64,000 bases of DNA from an uncultured Flavobacterium sp. (GCA_943912855.1 CALTVC010000007.1:62001-126000); one strand, 5' to 3'. Counted from the stretch's first letter, positions 27,565 to 36,631 are shown. Notes: a model not told the origin generated them from the letters alone. Numbers and translations: made by a program.

Positions 27565-28083
27565 ATGAAAAGATTTATAGGAAGCGTATTACTCTTGGTT
27601 GTTATCGGGACTTATATGATAAGTTGCGAAAAAGACGATATATGCTCTGAAGGTACGCCTACGACACCAAATATGGTAGTGGCTTTTTACAATCAGGAAA
27701 ACCGAGGGGCGTATAATCCCGTGGTTAACCTTAAGTATTTTGTAGAGGGCATGCAGGATACCATTTCGGTAGGTAGGGTAGACAGTCTTACGCTTGTACC
27801 CCTTAGGGTAGACACTCCGTCTGTTAAATGGGGCTTTAAATACACCCATACCGGCGATACAGGGCAAAAGATTGAAGACATAGACTACATAGAGTTTAAG
27901 TACATGACCAGAGACGAATATATATCTAGAGCTTGTGGTTTTAAATCAGTATTTACCCTGAATAGCAATACCCCCGAAGATATTAACCCTGTATTGTATA
28001 CCGCTACCTGGATTAAGGATGTGCAGGTGGTAGACCCCGAAATAATAAACGAAGATGAAACACACGTTAAGATATATTTTTAG
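27565..28083 (+). CDS. DUF6452-like lipoprotein
   Basis: Encodes 172 residues with a lipoprotein signal peptide (VLLLVVIGTYMISC, lipobox Cys at about residue 21). The mature part is mostly beta strand with several cysteines and no known catalytic motif. It starts 12 bp after rlmD and overlaps the next gene by 29 bp. The rlmD-DUF6452-DUF6048 order is common in flavobacteria. Function unknown; probably anchored in the envelope. Confidence 0.72.
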   Translation: MKRFIGSVLLLVVIGTYMISCEKDDICSEGTPTTPNMVVAFYNQENRGAYNPVVNLKYFVEGMQDTISVGRVDSLTLVPLRVDTPSVKWGFKYTHTGDTGQKIEDIDYIEFKYMTRDEYISRACGFKSVFTLNSNTPEDINPVLYTATWIKDVQVVDPEIINEDETHVKIYF

Positions 28084-28852
28084 CCTGTTTTTGCTGGTTT
28101 CACTTAGTGTAGGGGCGCAGCAACAGGATGTACAGCTTAAAAATGCCGATACGGTGGTTACTAAATTTTCGGTAACCCAAAAGGAACAGCGCTATGGTCT
28201 TCGCGTAGGTATAGACCTGCACAGGCTTTCGCGTTCTTTTTATCAGGATGGCTTTAAAGGGCTTGAGCTTACCGGAGATTACAGGCTCTCTAAAAAACTG
28301 TATGCGGCTACAGAGCTTGGTAATGTTACCTTTAAAATTGATGATGACAGAGTAAACTTTACTACAAAAGGTACTTATATAAAGCTGGGTTTTGATTACA
28401 ATGCCTATGAAAACTGGCTGGATATGAACAATATGATTTACTTTGGCTTCCGTTATGGTTTTTCTACGTTTTCGCAAAGGCTTAATTCGTATACTGTATA
28501 CCAAAATAGTGATATTGATGCCAATGATGGCCCGGATAATTATTTTGATGATATAACCCGTTATCCCGGTCAGGATTATAAAGGACTTTCTGCGCACTGG
28601 GTTGAGTTCGTTGGAGGTATGAAGGCTGAGTTGTTCAGCAATATTTTTCTTGGTTTTAGCGTAAGGCTCAATGGTCTTATTGTGAACAAAAAACCTACCG
28701 GATTTGATAATCTTTATGTGCCGGGCTTTAACCGTACATACGACGGAAGCTTTGGGGTAGGATTTAACTACTCATTATCTTATTTCATTCCGCTTTACAA
28801 GAAAGAGACTATACCTGCCGAAAAGCCAAAAGCTACATCAGGCAAGGGATAA
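28055..28852 (+). CDS. DUF6048-like outer-membrane beta-barrel protein
   Basis: Encodes 265 residues with a signal peptide (YIFSLFLLVSLSVGAQ). Alternating aromatic beta strands (KLYAATELGNVTFKI, GTYIKLGFDYNAYENW, IYFGFRYGFSTF) suggest a small outer-membrane barrel. The start lies inside the DUF6452 gene, so the pair is probably coupled and may form an envelope complex. Function unknown. Confidence 0.72.
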   Translation: MKHTLRYIFSLFLLVSLSVGAQQQDVQLKNADTVVTKFSVTQKEQRYGLRVGIDLHRLSRSFYQDGFKGLELTGDYRLSKKLYAATELGNVTFKIDDDRVNFTTKGTYIKLGFDYNAYENWLDMNNMIYFGFRYGFSTFSQRLNSYTVYQNSDIDANDGPDNYFDDITRYPGQDYKGLSAHWVEFVGGMKAELFSNIFLGFSVRLNGLIVNKKPTGFDNLYVPGFNRTYDGSFGVGFNYSLSYFIPLYKKETIPAEKPKATSGKG

Positions 28853-28861
28853 AATATACAG

Positions 28862-28910
28862 TATAAACAAACAGCCGTATCAGATTTTATGATACGGCTG
28901 TTTGTTTATA
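28862..28910. terminator. Bidirectional terminator
   Basis: Perfect 21-bp inverted repeat (28862-28882 / 28890-28910; core ACAGCCGTATCA) with a 7-base loop, between the DUF6048 and proline dehydrogenase genes. Confidence 0.85.
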
Positions 28911-28931
28911 TATTACAGAATTAAAATTCCT

Positions 28932-30101
28932 TTATTCTAATTTACGTCGTTCACGTTCTGTCTTAAGTAGGTTAAGTTCCCTGCTTGTTTGGCCTGCAAC
29001 AGAAGTGTTTTCCTCAGCACGACGGATAAGATACGGCATAACATCGCGTACCGGGCCAAACGGAAGATACTTAGCCACATTGTAGCCGTTAGCGGCAAGG
29101 TTAAAGCTGATGTTATCGCTCATGCCATACAGTTGCCCGAACCATACGCGTTTGTCGTCTTTGTCTATACCGGCTTTGTTCATGAGCTTCATAAGCTTGT
29201 ATGAACTGTCTTCGTTGTGAGTTCCTGCAAAAACCGCCATAGTGTCTATATGGTCTATCATATAAGTAATGCAGTCGTTGTAGTTAACATCGGTCGCTTC
29301 TTTGCTTATGCAGATAGGAGATATGTAACCCAACTCTTCAGCACGCTTGTTTTCTTTCTCCATGTAAGCTCCGCGTACTACCTTCATCCCTATGTGGAAA
29401 CCTTCGGTTTTTGCTCTTTGATGAAGTGTTTTTAAATACTCTAACCTGTCCCAGCGGTACATTTGTAGCGTGTTAAACACAATGGCTTTTTCCTTATTGT
29501 ATTTAGCCATCATATCTGCAACCAGTTTATCTGCCGCATCCTGCATCCAGCTTTCCTCGGCATCTACCAGTACAGGAACATCGGCATCGTGGGCGGCTTT
29601 GCACACTTTTTCAAAACGGCTGGTAACTTTTTGCCACTCGGCAGCTTCTTCCATGCTTAGGGTTCTGCCTTCGCCAAGTTTCTGCCAAAGGTCAAATCGT
29701 CCAAACCCTGTAGGCTTAAATACAGCGAAAGGTATTGCCTGGCGTGTTTTGGAAAATTCTATTACCTTTAGGGTAATGTCCAGCGCTTTGTCAAATTCGC
29801 TTTCATCTTCCTTAGCTTCTACCGAATAGTCAAGTACAGATGATACACCTTTAGTATACATTTTATCTACTACCGGCAGGCAGTCGTCCTCAGTGGTTCC
29901 ACCACAAAAATGGTCAAATACCGTAGCACGGATAAGCCCTTCTACCGGAAGGTGTGCCTTTAGAGCGAAGTTGGTTACCGCTGTACCAATGCGAACCAAT
30001 GGCTGGGAGGCTATCATTTTAAACAGGAAATATGCCCTTTCAAGCTCAGTATCGGTCTTTAAGGCAAAAGCAGCAGCTGTGTTGTTGAAAATCTTATCCA
30101 T
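28932..30101 (-). CDS. Proline dehydrogenase
   Basis: Encodes 389 residues of the FAD-dependent PRODH barrel without the PutA aldehyde dehydrogenase part. Visible: VDAEESWMQ, KVVRGAYMEKE, AGTHNED, FGQLYGMSDNI, and the C-terminal substrate loop PYLIRRAEENTS. It oxidises proline to pyrroline-5-carboxylate and feeds electrons to quinones. A TATCTTTG box lies at 30123-30130 on the minus strand. Confidence 0.92.
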   Translation of the reverse strand: MDKIFNNTAAAFALKTDTELERAYFLFKMIASQPLVRIGTAVTNFALKAHLPVEGLIRATVFDHFCGGTTEDDCLPVVDKMYTKGVSSVLDYSVEAKEDESEFDKALDITLKVIEFSKTRQAIPFAVFKPTGFGRFDLWQKLGEGRTLSMEEAAEWQKVTSRFEKVCKAAHDADVPVLVDAEESWMQDAADKLVADMMAKYNKEKAIVFNTLQMYRWDRLEYLKTLHQRAKTEGFHIGMKVVRGAYMEKENKRAEELGYISPICISKEATDVNYNDCITYMIDHIDTMAVFAGTHNEDSSYKLMKLMNKAGIDKDDKRVWFGQLYGMSDNISFNLAANGYNVAKYLPFGPVRDVMPYLIRRAEENTSVAGQTSRELNLLKTERERRKLE

Positions 30102-30122
30102 TGTGGGTTAAAAAATTTACTA

Positions 30123-30130
30123 CAAAGATA
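30123..30130 (-). promoter_or_regulatory. -7 box for proline dehydrogenase
   Basis: Minus-strand TATCTTTG (TAnnTTTG), 22 bases before the ATG at 30101. Confidence 0.45.
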
Positions 30131-30192
30131 CATAGTGATTAAGAATTTATCATATAAAATACTTTATTTTGCCTATTCAATAATTAATAACA

Positions 30193-31260
30193 ATGCAACA
30201 CATAAAAGGCACAGGATATAACATCTATTTTAATGAGGATTGCTACACGTATTTAAACCAATTGCTGGTTGCGGGTAGTTATAGCCGTATATTTATTTTA
30301 AGTGATGAAAACAGTGCCGTGCATTGCCTGCCACATTTTTTGGCGAACCTGGCTACTGAAATTCCTATTGAATTATTGGAGATAGAACCGGGTGAGGAAA
30401 ATAAAAACATCGATACCTGTATACAGCTTTGGGAAGCACTTACTGAGCTTGGTGCCGACCGTAAAAGCCTTATGATAAATATTGGTGGTGGTGTACTTAC
30501 TGATCTCGGCGGATTTGTAGCCCTTACTTTTAAGCGTGGTATGGATTTTATAAACGTGCCTACTACACTGCTTGCCATGGTAGATGCATCGGTAGGAGGG
30601 AAGACGGGCATAGACCTTGGTGCTCTTAAAAACCAGGTAGGGATAATAAGTAACCCTAACGCGGTTTTGGTTGATACTACATTTCTGGAAACGCTTCCTG
30701 CAGAACAAATGCGTTCTGGGCTTGCAGAGATGCTGAAGCATGGTTTAATTATAGATAAAGCCTATTGGAATGAATTTACCGGTCTTGAGAGTCTTACTAC
30801 AGATGATCTTGGTGAACTGATACACCGTTCGGTAGAGATTAAAAACGAGGTAGTTACACAAGATCCTACTGAGAAGGGATTGCGAAAAATACTTAACTTC
30901 GGTCATACGCTTGGTCATGCGGTAGAGTCGTATTTCCTTGAAAGTGAAGATAAACAAACCCTTTTGCATGGAGAGGCAATAGCCATAGGTATGGTGCTGG
31001 AATCGTACATTTCTAAGGAGATGGGATTATTATCTGAAACGGAATACCGCGAAATTAAAGAGGTGATTTCGGGGCTGTATTTTCCTGTTGAATTTACCTC
31101 TCAGGACATCGCTGTAATAACATCTTTATTGGTGCACGATAAGAAAAATGAAGGTGGTGAGGTGAAATTTACACTTCTGGAAAAAATAGGAAATGCTGTT
31201 ATCAATAAAAATGTAGAGAATTCATTGATTGTCAATGCATTTGATGACTATCAAAACTAA
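30193..31260 (+). CDS. aroB: 3-dehydroquinate synthase
   Basis: Encodes 355 residues. NAD-binding GGGVLTDLGGFVA, the VPTTLLAMVDASVGGKTGID block, and metal ligands in GLAEMLKHG, LNFGHTLGHAVE and LLHGEAIAIGM are all present. It converts DAHP to 3-dehydroquinate in the shikimate pathway. Single gene, divergent from proline dehydrogenase. Confidence 0.95.
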   Translation: MQHIKGTGYNIYFNEDCYTYLNQLLVAGSYSRIFILSDENSAVHCLPHFLANLATEIPIELLEIEPGEENKNIDTCIQLWEALTELGADRKSLMINIGGGVLTDLGGFVALTFKRGMDFINVPTTLLAMVDASVGGKTGIDLGALKNQVGIISNPNAVLVDTTFLETLPAEQMRSGLAEMLKHGLIIDKAYWNEFTGLESLTTDDLGELIHRSVEIKNEVVTQDPTEKGLRKILNFGHTLGHAVESYFLESEDKQTLLHGEAIAIGMVLESYISKEMGLLSETEYREIKEVISGLYFPVEFTSQDIAVITSLLVHDKKNEGGEVKFTLLEKIGNAVINKNVENSLIVNAFDDYQN

Positions 31261-31304
31261 CTTTTTTTTAAGACAATTGTTTTTAAATACGTATTATATT
31301 TTTT

Positions 31305-31312
31305 TACATTTG
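31305..31312 (+). promoter_or_regulatory. -7 box upstream of speA
   Basis: TACATTTG (TAnnTTTG). It starts a ~240-nt leader before speA that contains a 58-codon open frame. Confidence 0.45.
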
Positions 31313-31317
31313 CCGGG

Positions 31318-31494
31318 ATGAAAATAAAACTTACGTCATTTTTCCCCTTTGGGGTTTTCAGCAAAAATTTAGTTCCGGCTACAATGGTACCCGGTAAAAT
31401 TGCTGTAAATAACGTACTGTTTGCAGAGGTTTTATATAATATACTTTGCAGCAGAGAAAAGTTGCAGATAAGATATGCAAACATCAGGGTTTGA
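31318..31494 (+). CDS. Possible 58-residue leader ORF before speA
   Basis: Starts MKIKLTSFFPFGVF and ends EKLQIRYANIRV. It begins only 6 bases after a TACATTTG box, so it would be near-leaderless. It is not recognised and may be spurious. If translated, it occupies most of the speA 5' leader. Confidence 0.3.
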   Translation: MKIKLTSFFPFGVFSKNLVPATMVPGKIAVNNVLFAEVLYNILCSREKLQIRYANIRV

Positions 31495-31558
31495 TTAGCG
31501 ATTATACTTTAGGAAAAGAAATCTTAAAACTTTATAATCACTAACAAACAGACTGATA

Positions 31559-32974
31559 ATGAACACTAAATATTTCGATCTTATTAACCAGACTTTTTAT
31601 TTCCCTCAGGAAGAGTTTACACTTAATAAAGATAAGGAACTTCAGTTCCACAACATAGATTTGATGAAACTTGTAGAGCAGTACGGTACTCCGCTAAAGT
31701 TTACCTACCTGCCACAAATTTCAAACAACATCCGTAAGGCTAAGGACTGGTTCCGTAATGCCATGGAGAAAAACAAGTACGAAGGTAAGTACTACTACTG
31801 CTATTGTACAAAAAGTTCTCACTTCGAGTTTATAATGAACGAGGCTTTTAAGAACAAGATTCATATTGAAACCTCGGCTGCATTTGACGTTGATATTGTT
31901 GAAAACCTTCTTAAAAAAGGTAAAATCAACAGAAATACATACGTTATTTGTAATGGCTTTAAGCGTGAGCAATATATTACAAACATTGCCAAACTGATAA
32001 ACGGTGGTCATAGCCGTACCATTCCTATCATAGATAACTATGAGGAACTTGATTTGCTTCAGGAACAAATAAACGGTAAGTTTAAGATAGGTATCCGTAT
32101 AGCGAGTGAAGAAGAACCTAAGTTTGAGTTTTATACATCGCGTCTTGGTATTGGTTACAAAAATATTGTACCTTTTTACCGTAAACAAATACAGGAAAAT
32201 AAGAACCTGGAGCTTAAAATGCTTCACTTCTTTATTAATACAGGTATAAGAGATACATCGTACTATTGGAATGAGCTTGCTAAGTGTCTTAAAGTGTATG
32301 TTAACCTTAAAAAGGAATGCCCTTCACTGGATAGCCTTAACATAGGTGGCGGTTTCCCTATAAAGAATTCACTTGCATTTGAGTACGATTACCAATATAT
32401 GATTGATGAAATCATCAACCAGATAAAAATTGCTTGTGAAGAAGCCGAAGTAGATGTGCCAAATATCTTTACAGAATTTGGTTCGTTTACAGTAGGTGAG
32501 AGTGGAGGGGCCATTTACAAGGTACTTTACCAAAAACAGCAAAATGACAGGGAAAAGTGGAATATGATAGACTCTTCTTTCATAACCACACTACCTGATA
32601 CCTGGGCTATAAACAAGCGTTTTATTATGCTTGCCGTAAACCGCTGGAACGACCAGTATGAACGTGTGCTTCTTGGTGGACTTACTTGTGACAGTGATGA
32701 TTACTACAACTCTGAGCAAAACTTAAATGCCATTTACCTGCCTAAGTATAGTAAAGATAAACCACTGTATATTGGTTTCTTCAATACCGGAGCTTATCAG
32801 GAAACCATAGGTGGTTTTGGGGGGCTTCACCACTGCCTTATTCCGCAGCCTAAGCATATTCTTATAGACAGGGATGAAAATGGCTTTATTGCTACTGAGG
32901 TGTTTTCTGAGCAACAACAGGCTAACGATGTGCTGAAAATACTAGGCTACGACGTACAGGATGCCGCTGAATAA
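31559..32974 (+). CDS. speA: Biosynthetic arginine decarboxylase
   Basis: Encodes 471 residues of fold type III PLP decarboxylases. The PLP Lys lies in YCTKSSHFEF, the GGG phosphate loop in SLNIGGGFPI, EFGSFTVGE follows, and the active-site region LLGGLTCDSDDYY supplies the reactive Cys. It makes agmatine from arginine for polyamine synthesis. A deoxyhypusine-synthase-like gene follows 32 bp later with no agmatinase between. Confidence 0.9.
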   Translation: MNTKYFDLINQTFYFPQEEFTLNKDKELQFHNIDLMKLVEQYGTPLKFTYLPQISNNIRKAKDWFRNAMEKNKYEGKYYYCYCTKSSHFEFIMNEAFKNKIHIETSAAFDVDIVENLLKKGKINRNTYVICNGFKREQYITNIAKLINGGHSRTIPIIDNYEELDLLQEQINGKFKIGIRIASEEEPKFEFYTSRLGIGYKNIVPFYRKQIQENKNLELKMLHFFINTGIRDTSYYWNELAKCLKVYVNLKKECPSLDSLNIGGGFPIKNSLAFEYDYQYMIDEIINQIKIACEEAEVDVPNIFTEFGSFTVGESGGAIYKVLYQKQQNDREKWNMIDSSFITTLPDTWAINKRFIMLAVNRWNDQYERVLLGGLTCDSDDYYNSEQNLNAIYLPKYSKDKPLYIGFFNTGAYQETIGGFGGLHHCLIPQPKHILIDRDENGFIATEVFSEQQQANDVLKILGYDVQDAAE

Positions 32975-33006
32975 CGAACTGATATAAACTAAAATATAAA
33001 ACAAAA

Positions 33007-33978
33007 ATGAACAAAGGACCAATAAGCCAGTTCATCGAAAAGTACTATCTGCACTTTAACTCTGCAGCACTTGTAGATGCGGCTAAAGCTTATGAAAAGC
33101 AACTGCAGGACGGTGCCAAAATGATGGTTACCCTTGCCGGTGCCATGAGTACAGCAGAATTGGGTAAAATATTTGCCGAAATGATTCGTAAAGATAAAGT
33201 ACAAATCATTTCATGTACAGGCGCTAACCTTGAGGAAGATATTATGAATCTTGTGGCACACAGCCACTACGAAAGGGTTCCTAATTACCGCGACCTTACT
33301 CCACAGGAAGAGTGGGATTTGTTAGAGCGTGGACTTAATCGTGTTACAGATACTTGTATACCTGAGCATGAGGCATTCCGTCGTCTTCAAAAGCACATCC
33401 ACAAAATATGGAAAGATGCTGAAGATAATGGCGAGCGTTATTTTCCGCATGAATTCATGTACAAAATGCTTCTAAGTGGTGTTCTTGAAGAATATTACGA
33501 AATAGACCTTAAAGATAGCTGGATGTATGCCGCTGCTGAAAAGAACCTTCCTATTGTAGTACCGGGATGGGAAGACAGTACCATGGGGAACATCTTTGCA
33601 TCTTACGTAATTAAAGGAGAGCTAAAGGCTACTACCATGAAAAGTGGTATAGAGTATATGACATTCCTTGCTGACTGGTATACTAAAAACAGCGACAATG
33701 GCGTAGGTTTCTTCCAGATTGGTGGTGGTATTGCAGGAGATTTCCCTATTTGTGTTGTACCTATGCTATATCAGGATATGGAAATGCACGATGTGCCGTT
33801 CTGGAGCTACTTCTGCCAAATCTCTGATTCAACGACAAGTTATGGATCGTATTCTGGTGCAGTGCCAAACGAAAAAATCACATGGGGAAAACTTGACATT
33901 AATACCCCTAAATTTATCATAGAAAGTGATGCTACTATTGTAGCACCTCTTATATTTGCGTACCTATTAGATTTATAA
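33007..33978 (+). CDS. Deoxyhypusine synthase family protein
   Basis: Encodes 323 residues with the DHS fold: MVTLAGAMSTAELG, ISCTGANLEEDIMNL and FFQIGGGIAGDFP for NAD binding. The reaction-centre Lys lies in NEKITWGKLD, matching the conserved Lys of DHS. Bacteria lack eIF5A, so this member probably transfers an aminobutyl group to a small amine (homospermidine synthase-like). Linkage to speA supports a polyamine role. The exact product cannot be told from the sequence. Confidence 0.85.
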   Translation: MNKGPISQFIEKYYLHFNSAALVDAAKAYEKQLQDGAKMMVTLAGAMSTAELGKIFAEMIRKDKVQIISCTGANLEEDIMNLVAHSHYERVPNYRDLTPQEEWDLLERGLNRVTDTCIPEHEAFRRLQKHIHKIWKDAEDNGERYFPHEFMYKMLLSGVLEEYYEIDLKDSWMYAAAEKNLPIVVPGWEDSTMGNIFASYVIKGELKATTMKSGIEYMTFLADWYTKNSDNGVGFFQIGGGIAGDFPICVVPMLYQDMEMHDVPFWSYFCQISDSTTSYGSYSGAVPNEKITWGKLDINTPKFIIESDATIVAPLIFAYLLDL

Positions 33979-33985
33979 TTGACAC

Positions 33986-34420
33986 ATGAAAAGAGTTATT
34001 GTAGATTACGCTAAGCTTACTAATGAAATCCTGACGCTACTGGTGGAGAGGTTTCCTGATGGCTATGATGATTCTCATATCATCCGTTTTAAAAACGCCA
34101 AAAACGAAACTATTGAGGCTGTAGAAGTAAGGACTGAAGACACTATTTATCTGGTTAAAGTAAGTACTAAACTTGCCGACAGAATTGAAAACTTTGATGA
34201 CGACGATATCGAAGAAGGAGGAGATGATCTTGATGCACTAAAAGATCTTGAAGTAGGTGATGACGATGACGACGATACTCCGAAGAAGTCTAAGCCTGCA
34301 AAGAGAAATGGTGATGGTGATGATGAGGATGACGAAGACGACGATGATGACGAAGACGAAGACGACGACGAAGATCGTGATTACGATGATGAAGACGAGG
34401 ATGATGAAGACGAGGATTAG
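33986..34420 (+). CDS. Small protein with long acidic tail
   Basis: Encodes 144 residues. The first ~65 form a compact alpha/beta segment (VDYAKLTNEILTLLVERFPDGYDDSHIIRF). The last ~70 are almost entirely Asp and Glu with one Lys-rich island (PKKSKPAKR). Such proteins are often mis-annotated as DNA primase; no primase motif is present. It begins 7 bp after the DHS-like gene, so it is probably co-transcribed. Function unknown. Confidence 0.75.
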   Translation: MKRVIVDYAKLTNEILTLLVERFPDGYDDSHIIRFKNAKNETIEAVEVRTEDTIYLVKVSTKLADRIENFDDDDIEEGGDDLDALKDLEVGDDDDDDTPKKSKPAKRNGDGDDEDDEDDDDDEDEDDDEDRDYDDEDEDDEDED

Positions 34421-34475
34421 TTTTAATTAGCTATCCATGTTTTAATAAAATCACGAATTGTTTTTAAAATAAATT

Positions 34476-34512
34476 AAGGCAGAAGCAACATATTGTTGCT
34501 TCTGCCTTTTTA
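34476..34512 (+). terminator. Terminator of the speA/DHS operon
   Basis: Perfect 15-bp stem AAGGCAGAAGCAACA / TGTTGCTTCTGCCTT with a 3-base loop and a T run. Confidence 0.85.
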
Positions 34513-34630
34513 ATATGTATTATTCCGCTGATTAAGGCCTTTTATTTATACAAAATGCTAATGTGGTTATATCATCTTTTTTGTTTTACAGCACAAATAG
34601 TTTTATTTTAGGCGGTAGAAAAAAACTAAG

Positions 34631-35638
34631 ATGACCAAACAAAATAACACAGTATGTTGCTTCGGGGAGCTTTTGCTCCGTATGGCATTGCCCGAAGATT
34701 TTACCTTTAACGGAGCCATTCCTTATTACACCGGAGGAGCGGAACTAAACGTAGCCACTGCATTATCGCGCTGGCAGGTTCCTGTAGATTATGTTACGGC
34801 AATCCCCGACACTTATATGTGCAGGCAACTTGCAGGACATATAGAAGAACTTGGCATTGGTATAAAAAATATAACCTATGCAGGTAATAGAGTAGGACTG
34901 TATTATCTTCCATTGGGGCTGGATGTTAAGAATCATGGAGTAATTTATGATAGGGCGCATTCTTCTTTTGCAGGACTGGAACCAGGAGTAATAAACTGGG
35001 ATACTGTACTCGAAGGTTGCACTCGTTTTCATTTTAGTGCCATTAGCCCTGCGTTAAATAAAAATGTAGCATTGGTATGTAAAGAAGCAGTTGAAGCCGC
35101 TTCGAAGAAAGGTATTATTATTTCTGCCGATCTTAATTACCGTAGCAAACTCTGGCAATACGGCGAAAATCCTACAGATGTAATGCCCGAACTTATTCAA
35201 TATTGCGATGTGCTTATGGGGAACATCTGGGCGGTAGAAAGTCTTTTAGGAATTCCGTCACCTGTAGAAAGTAGTGAAGGTAAAACTGATGATGATTTGT
35301 ATAAAGCAGCTTTGATAAGTATTGATGCAATAAAGAAACAATTCCCAAAAGTAAAAACGGTGGCGTTTACATTCCGTTTGCAGGATACATATTGGGCATT
35401 GCTTCAGCATAATGAAACCTCTGCTAAATCTCATAAACATAATGTTGTAGATGTTGCCGACCGTGTAGGTAGTGGCGATTGTTTTATGGCAGGGTTGATT
35501 TATGGACTGTACCATAATAATCAACCAAAAGACATCATAAATTTTGCAGCAGCAGCAGCGGTAGGTAAACTTGCCGAAGCAGGAGATACTACAAACCAAA
35601 CCGTAGAACAAGTAAATAAAAGAATACCTAATGGATAA
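34631..35638 (+). CDS. PfkB-family sugar kinase, probable 2-keto-3-deoxygluconate kinase
   Basis: Encodes 335 residues. The N terminus (CCFGELLLRM) and YYTGGAELNVATALSRW match KDG kinases. The anion hole and catalytic Asp lie in DVADRVGSGDCFMAGLIYG. It phosphorylates KDG to KDPG. The gene overlaps the following aldolase gene by 8 bp, which fits the two-step conversion of KDG to pyruvate and glyceraldehyde-3-phosphate. Confidence 0.88.
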   Translation: MTKQNNTVCCFGELLLRMALPEDFTFNGAIPYYTGGAELNVATALSRWQVPVDYVTAIPDTYMCRQLAGHIEELGIGIKNITYAGNRVGLYYLPLGLDVKNHGVIYDRAHSSFAGLEPGVINWDTVLEGCTRFHFSAISPALNKNVALVCKEAVEAASKKGIIISADLNYRSKLWQYGENPTDVMPELIQYCDVLMGNIWAVESLLGIPSPVESSEGKTDDDLYKAALISIDAIKKQFPKVKTVAFTFRLQDTYWALLQHNETSAKSHKHNVVDVADRVGSGDCFMAGLIYGLYHNNQPKDIINFAAAAAVGKLAEAGDTTNQTVEQVNKRIPNG

Positions 35639-36290
35639 TAGTACTAAAGTATATACAGCCATTAAAGCTGATGGATTGTTACCCTTATTTTATAATGATA
35701 GCGCTGAAGTATGCATAGCCTTGTCTAAAGCTTTATATGCTGCGGGAGTGCAGAGTATAGAGTTTACAAACAGAGGCTATTTTGCGTTAGAAAATTTTAA
35801 GGCGATGGTGGCTACCCGTAATGCAGAAATGCCGGGACTTTTGCTGGGAGTAGGAACAATAAGCACTGCCGATGAAGCAAAACAGTTTGTTGCTGCCGGT
35901 GCAGATTTTTTAATTAGTCCTTTTTTTGATGAAAGTGTAAGTAATGCTGCCAAAACAGCTGGGGTACCTTGGATACCGGGAGCTATGACTCCAAGAGAAG
36001 TACATCTGGCAAAACAGGCAGGTTGTGTTATGATTAAGCTCTTTCCGGGCAATGTGTTAGGTCCGGGTTATGTAGAAGCTATTCTTCCGTTATTCAGGGG
36101 AGTAGACTTCATTGTTACAGGTGGTGTAGATACAGAGGCCGAAAACCTTGCTAAATGGTTTAAAAGCGGTGTCGTAGGAGTAGGTATGGGAAGTAAACTA
36201 ATTACAAAAAATATTCTTGCTAATCAGGAATATGATAGGCTGACTGAAATAACAAAAGCGCTAATTTCTACAGTAAAAAATAACAGGTAG
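35631..36290 (+). CDS. eda: KDPG/KHG aldolase (bifunctional 4-hydroxy-2-oxoglutarate aldolase)
   Basis: Encodes 219 residues of the class I aldolase TIM barrel. GVGTISTADEAKQFVAAGADFLISP is the typical family block. The Schiff-base Lys lies in VMIKLFPGNVLG, and FIVTGGVDTEAENLAKWF binds the phosphate. It splits KDPG into pyruvate and glyceraldehyde-3-phosphate. Coupled to the KDG kinase by overlap. Confidence 0.9.
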   Translation: MDNSTKVYTAIKADGLLPLFYNDSAEVCIALSKALYAAGVQSIEFTNRGYFALENFKAMVATRNAEMPGLLLGVGTISTADEAKQFVAAGADFLISPFFDESVSNAAKTAGVPWIPGAMTPREVHLAKQAGCVMIKLFPGNVLGPGYVEAILPLFRGVDFIVTGGVDTEAENLAKWFKSGVVGVGMGSKLITKNILANQEYDRLTEITKALISTVKNNR

Positions 36291-36429
36291 TTACATAAAA
36301 TAACGGGCAAATAATATTGCCTTAAATTATTACCCTATAAAAACGATAGGCTAAATATTTAATATTCAGTGTTTTATTTTGTTTAAGGGGTTATTTGGTT
36401 GATTATTAACATTATAAAACTTGTTTTTA

Positions 36430-36461
36430 TTTGTTTTTTCAGGCTTTAATCTATATGTTTG
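36430..36461 (+). promoter_or_regulatory. Promoter of the cys operon
   Basis: TTTG (36430-36433), 20-bp spacer, TATGTTTG (36454-36461): a full match to the Bacteroidota -33/-7 consensus. The expected start is near 36467. Confidence 0.65.
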
Positions 36462-36480
36462 TACCATATAACAAACGAAA

Positions 36481-36501
36481 ATGTATAGAAAAAGCTGTTA
36501 A
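36481..36501 (+). CDS. Possible six-residue leader peptide (MYRKSC)
   Basis: The first ATG of the predicted transcript, about 14 nt from the start site, opens a six-codon frame ending Ser-Cys-stop. A Cys codon just before the stop would suit cysteine-responsive attenuation of the downstream sulfate-assimilation genes. Another frame (ATG at 36507) contains tandem Cys codons at 36540-36545. Translation is unproven. Confidence 0.35.
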   Translation: MYRKSC

Positions 36502-36579
36502 TAGTAATGCTGCTGCACTTCCCCGAACAAGAGAGAAACTGTTGTGACGTTACATTTTATATATCCAAAAAGTATACAG

Positions 36580-36608
36580 AAACCTCTCATTTATTTGAGA
36601 GGTTTTTT
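36580..36608 (+). terminator. Intrinsic terminator in the cysH leader (candidate attenuator)
   Basis: Ten-pair stem AAACCTCTCA / TGAGAGGTTT with a 6-base loop and a T run, 24 bp before cysH and inside the same transcription unit. GAGAG at 36531-36535 can pair with the left arm, and a second AGAGGTTT copy follows near 36617. Confidence 0.7.
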
Positions 36609-36631
36609 CGTTTTTTAAGAGGTTTGAAATT

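Larger units (their letters stand above)
36291..36631 (+). other. 341-bp intergenic leader region of the cys operon
   Basis: Positions 36291-36429 are AT-rich with no feature seen. From 36430 the region holds a strong promoter, a transcribed leader of about 165 nt with a six-codon ORF, and an intrinsic terminator located before cysH. Confidence 0.7.

Noticed and set aside
33986..34420. DNA primase annotation for the acidic-tail protein
   Set aside because: No TOPRIM, zinc-finger or polymerase motif is visible; the name would rest only on low-complexity Asp/Glu similarity.
36455..36547. 30-codon ORF in the cys leader (ATG at 36455, ending TREKLL)
   Set aside because: Its ATG lies inside the -7 box TATGTTTG, so it would precede the predicted transcript start. 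It would deserve revisiting if the start site maps further upstream.
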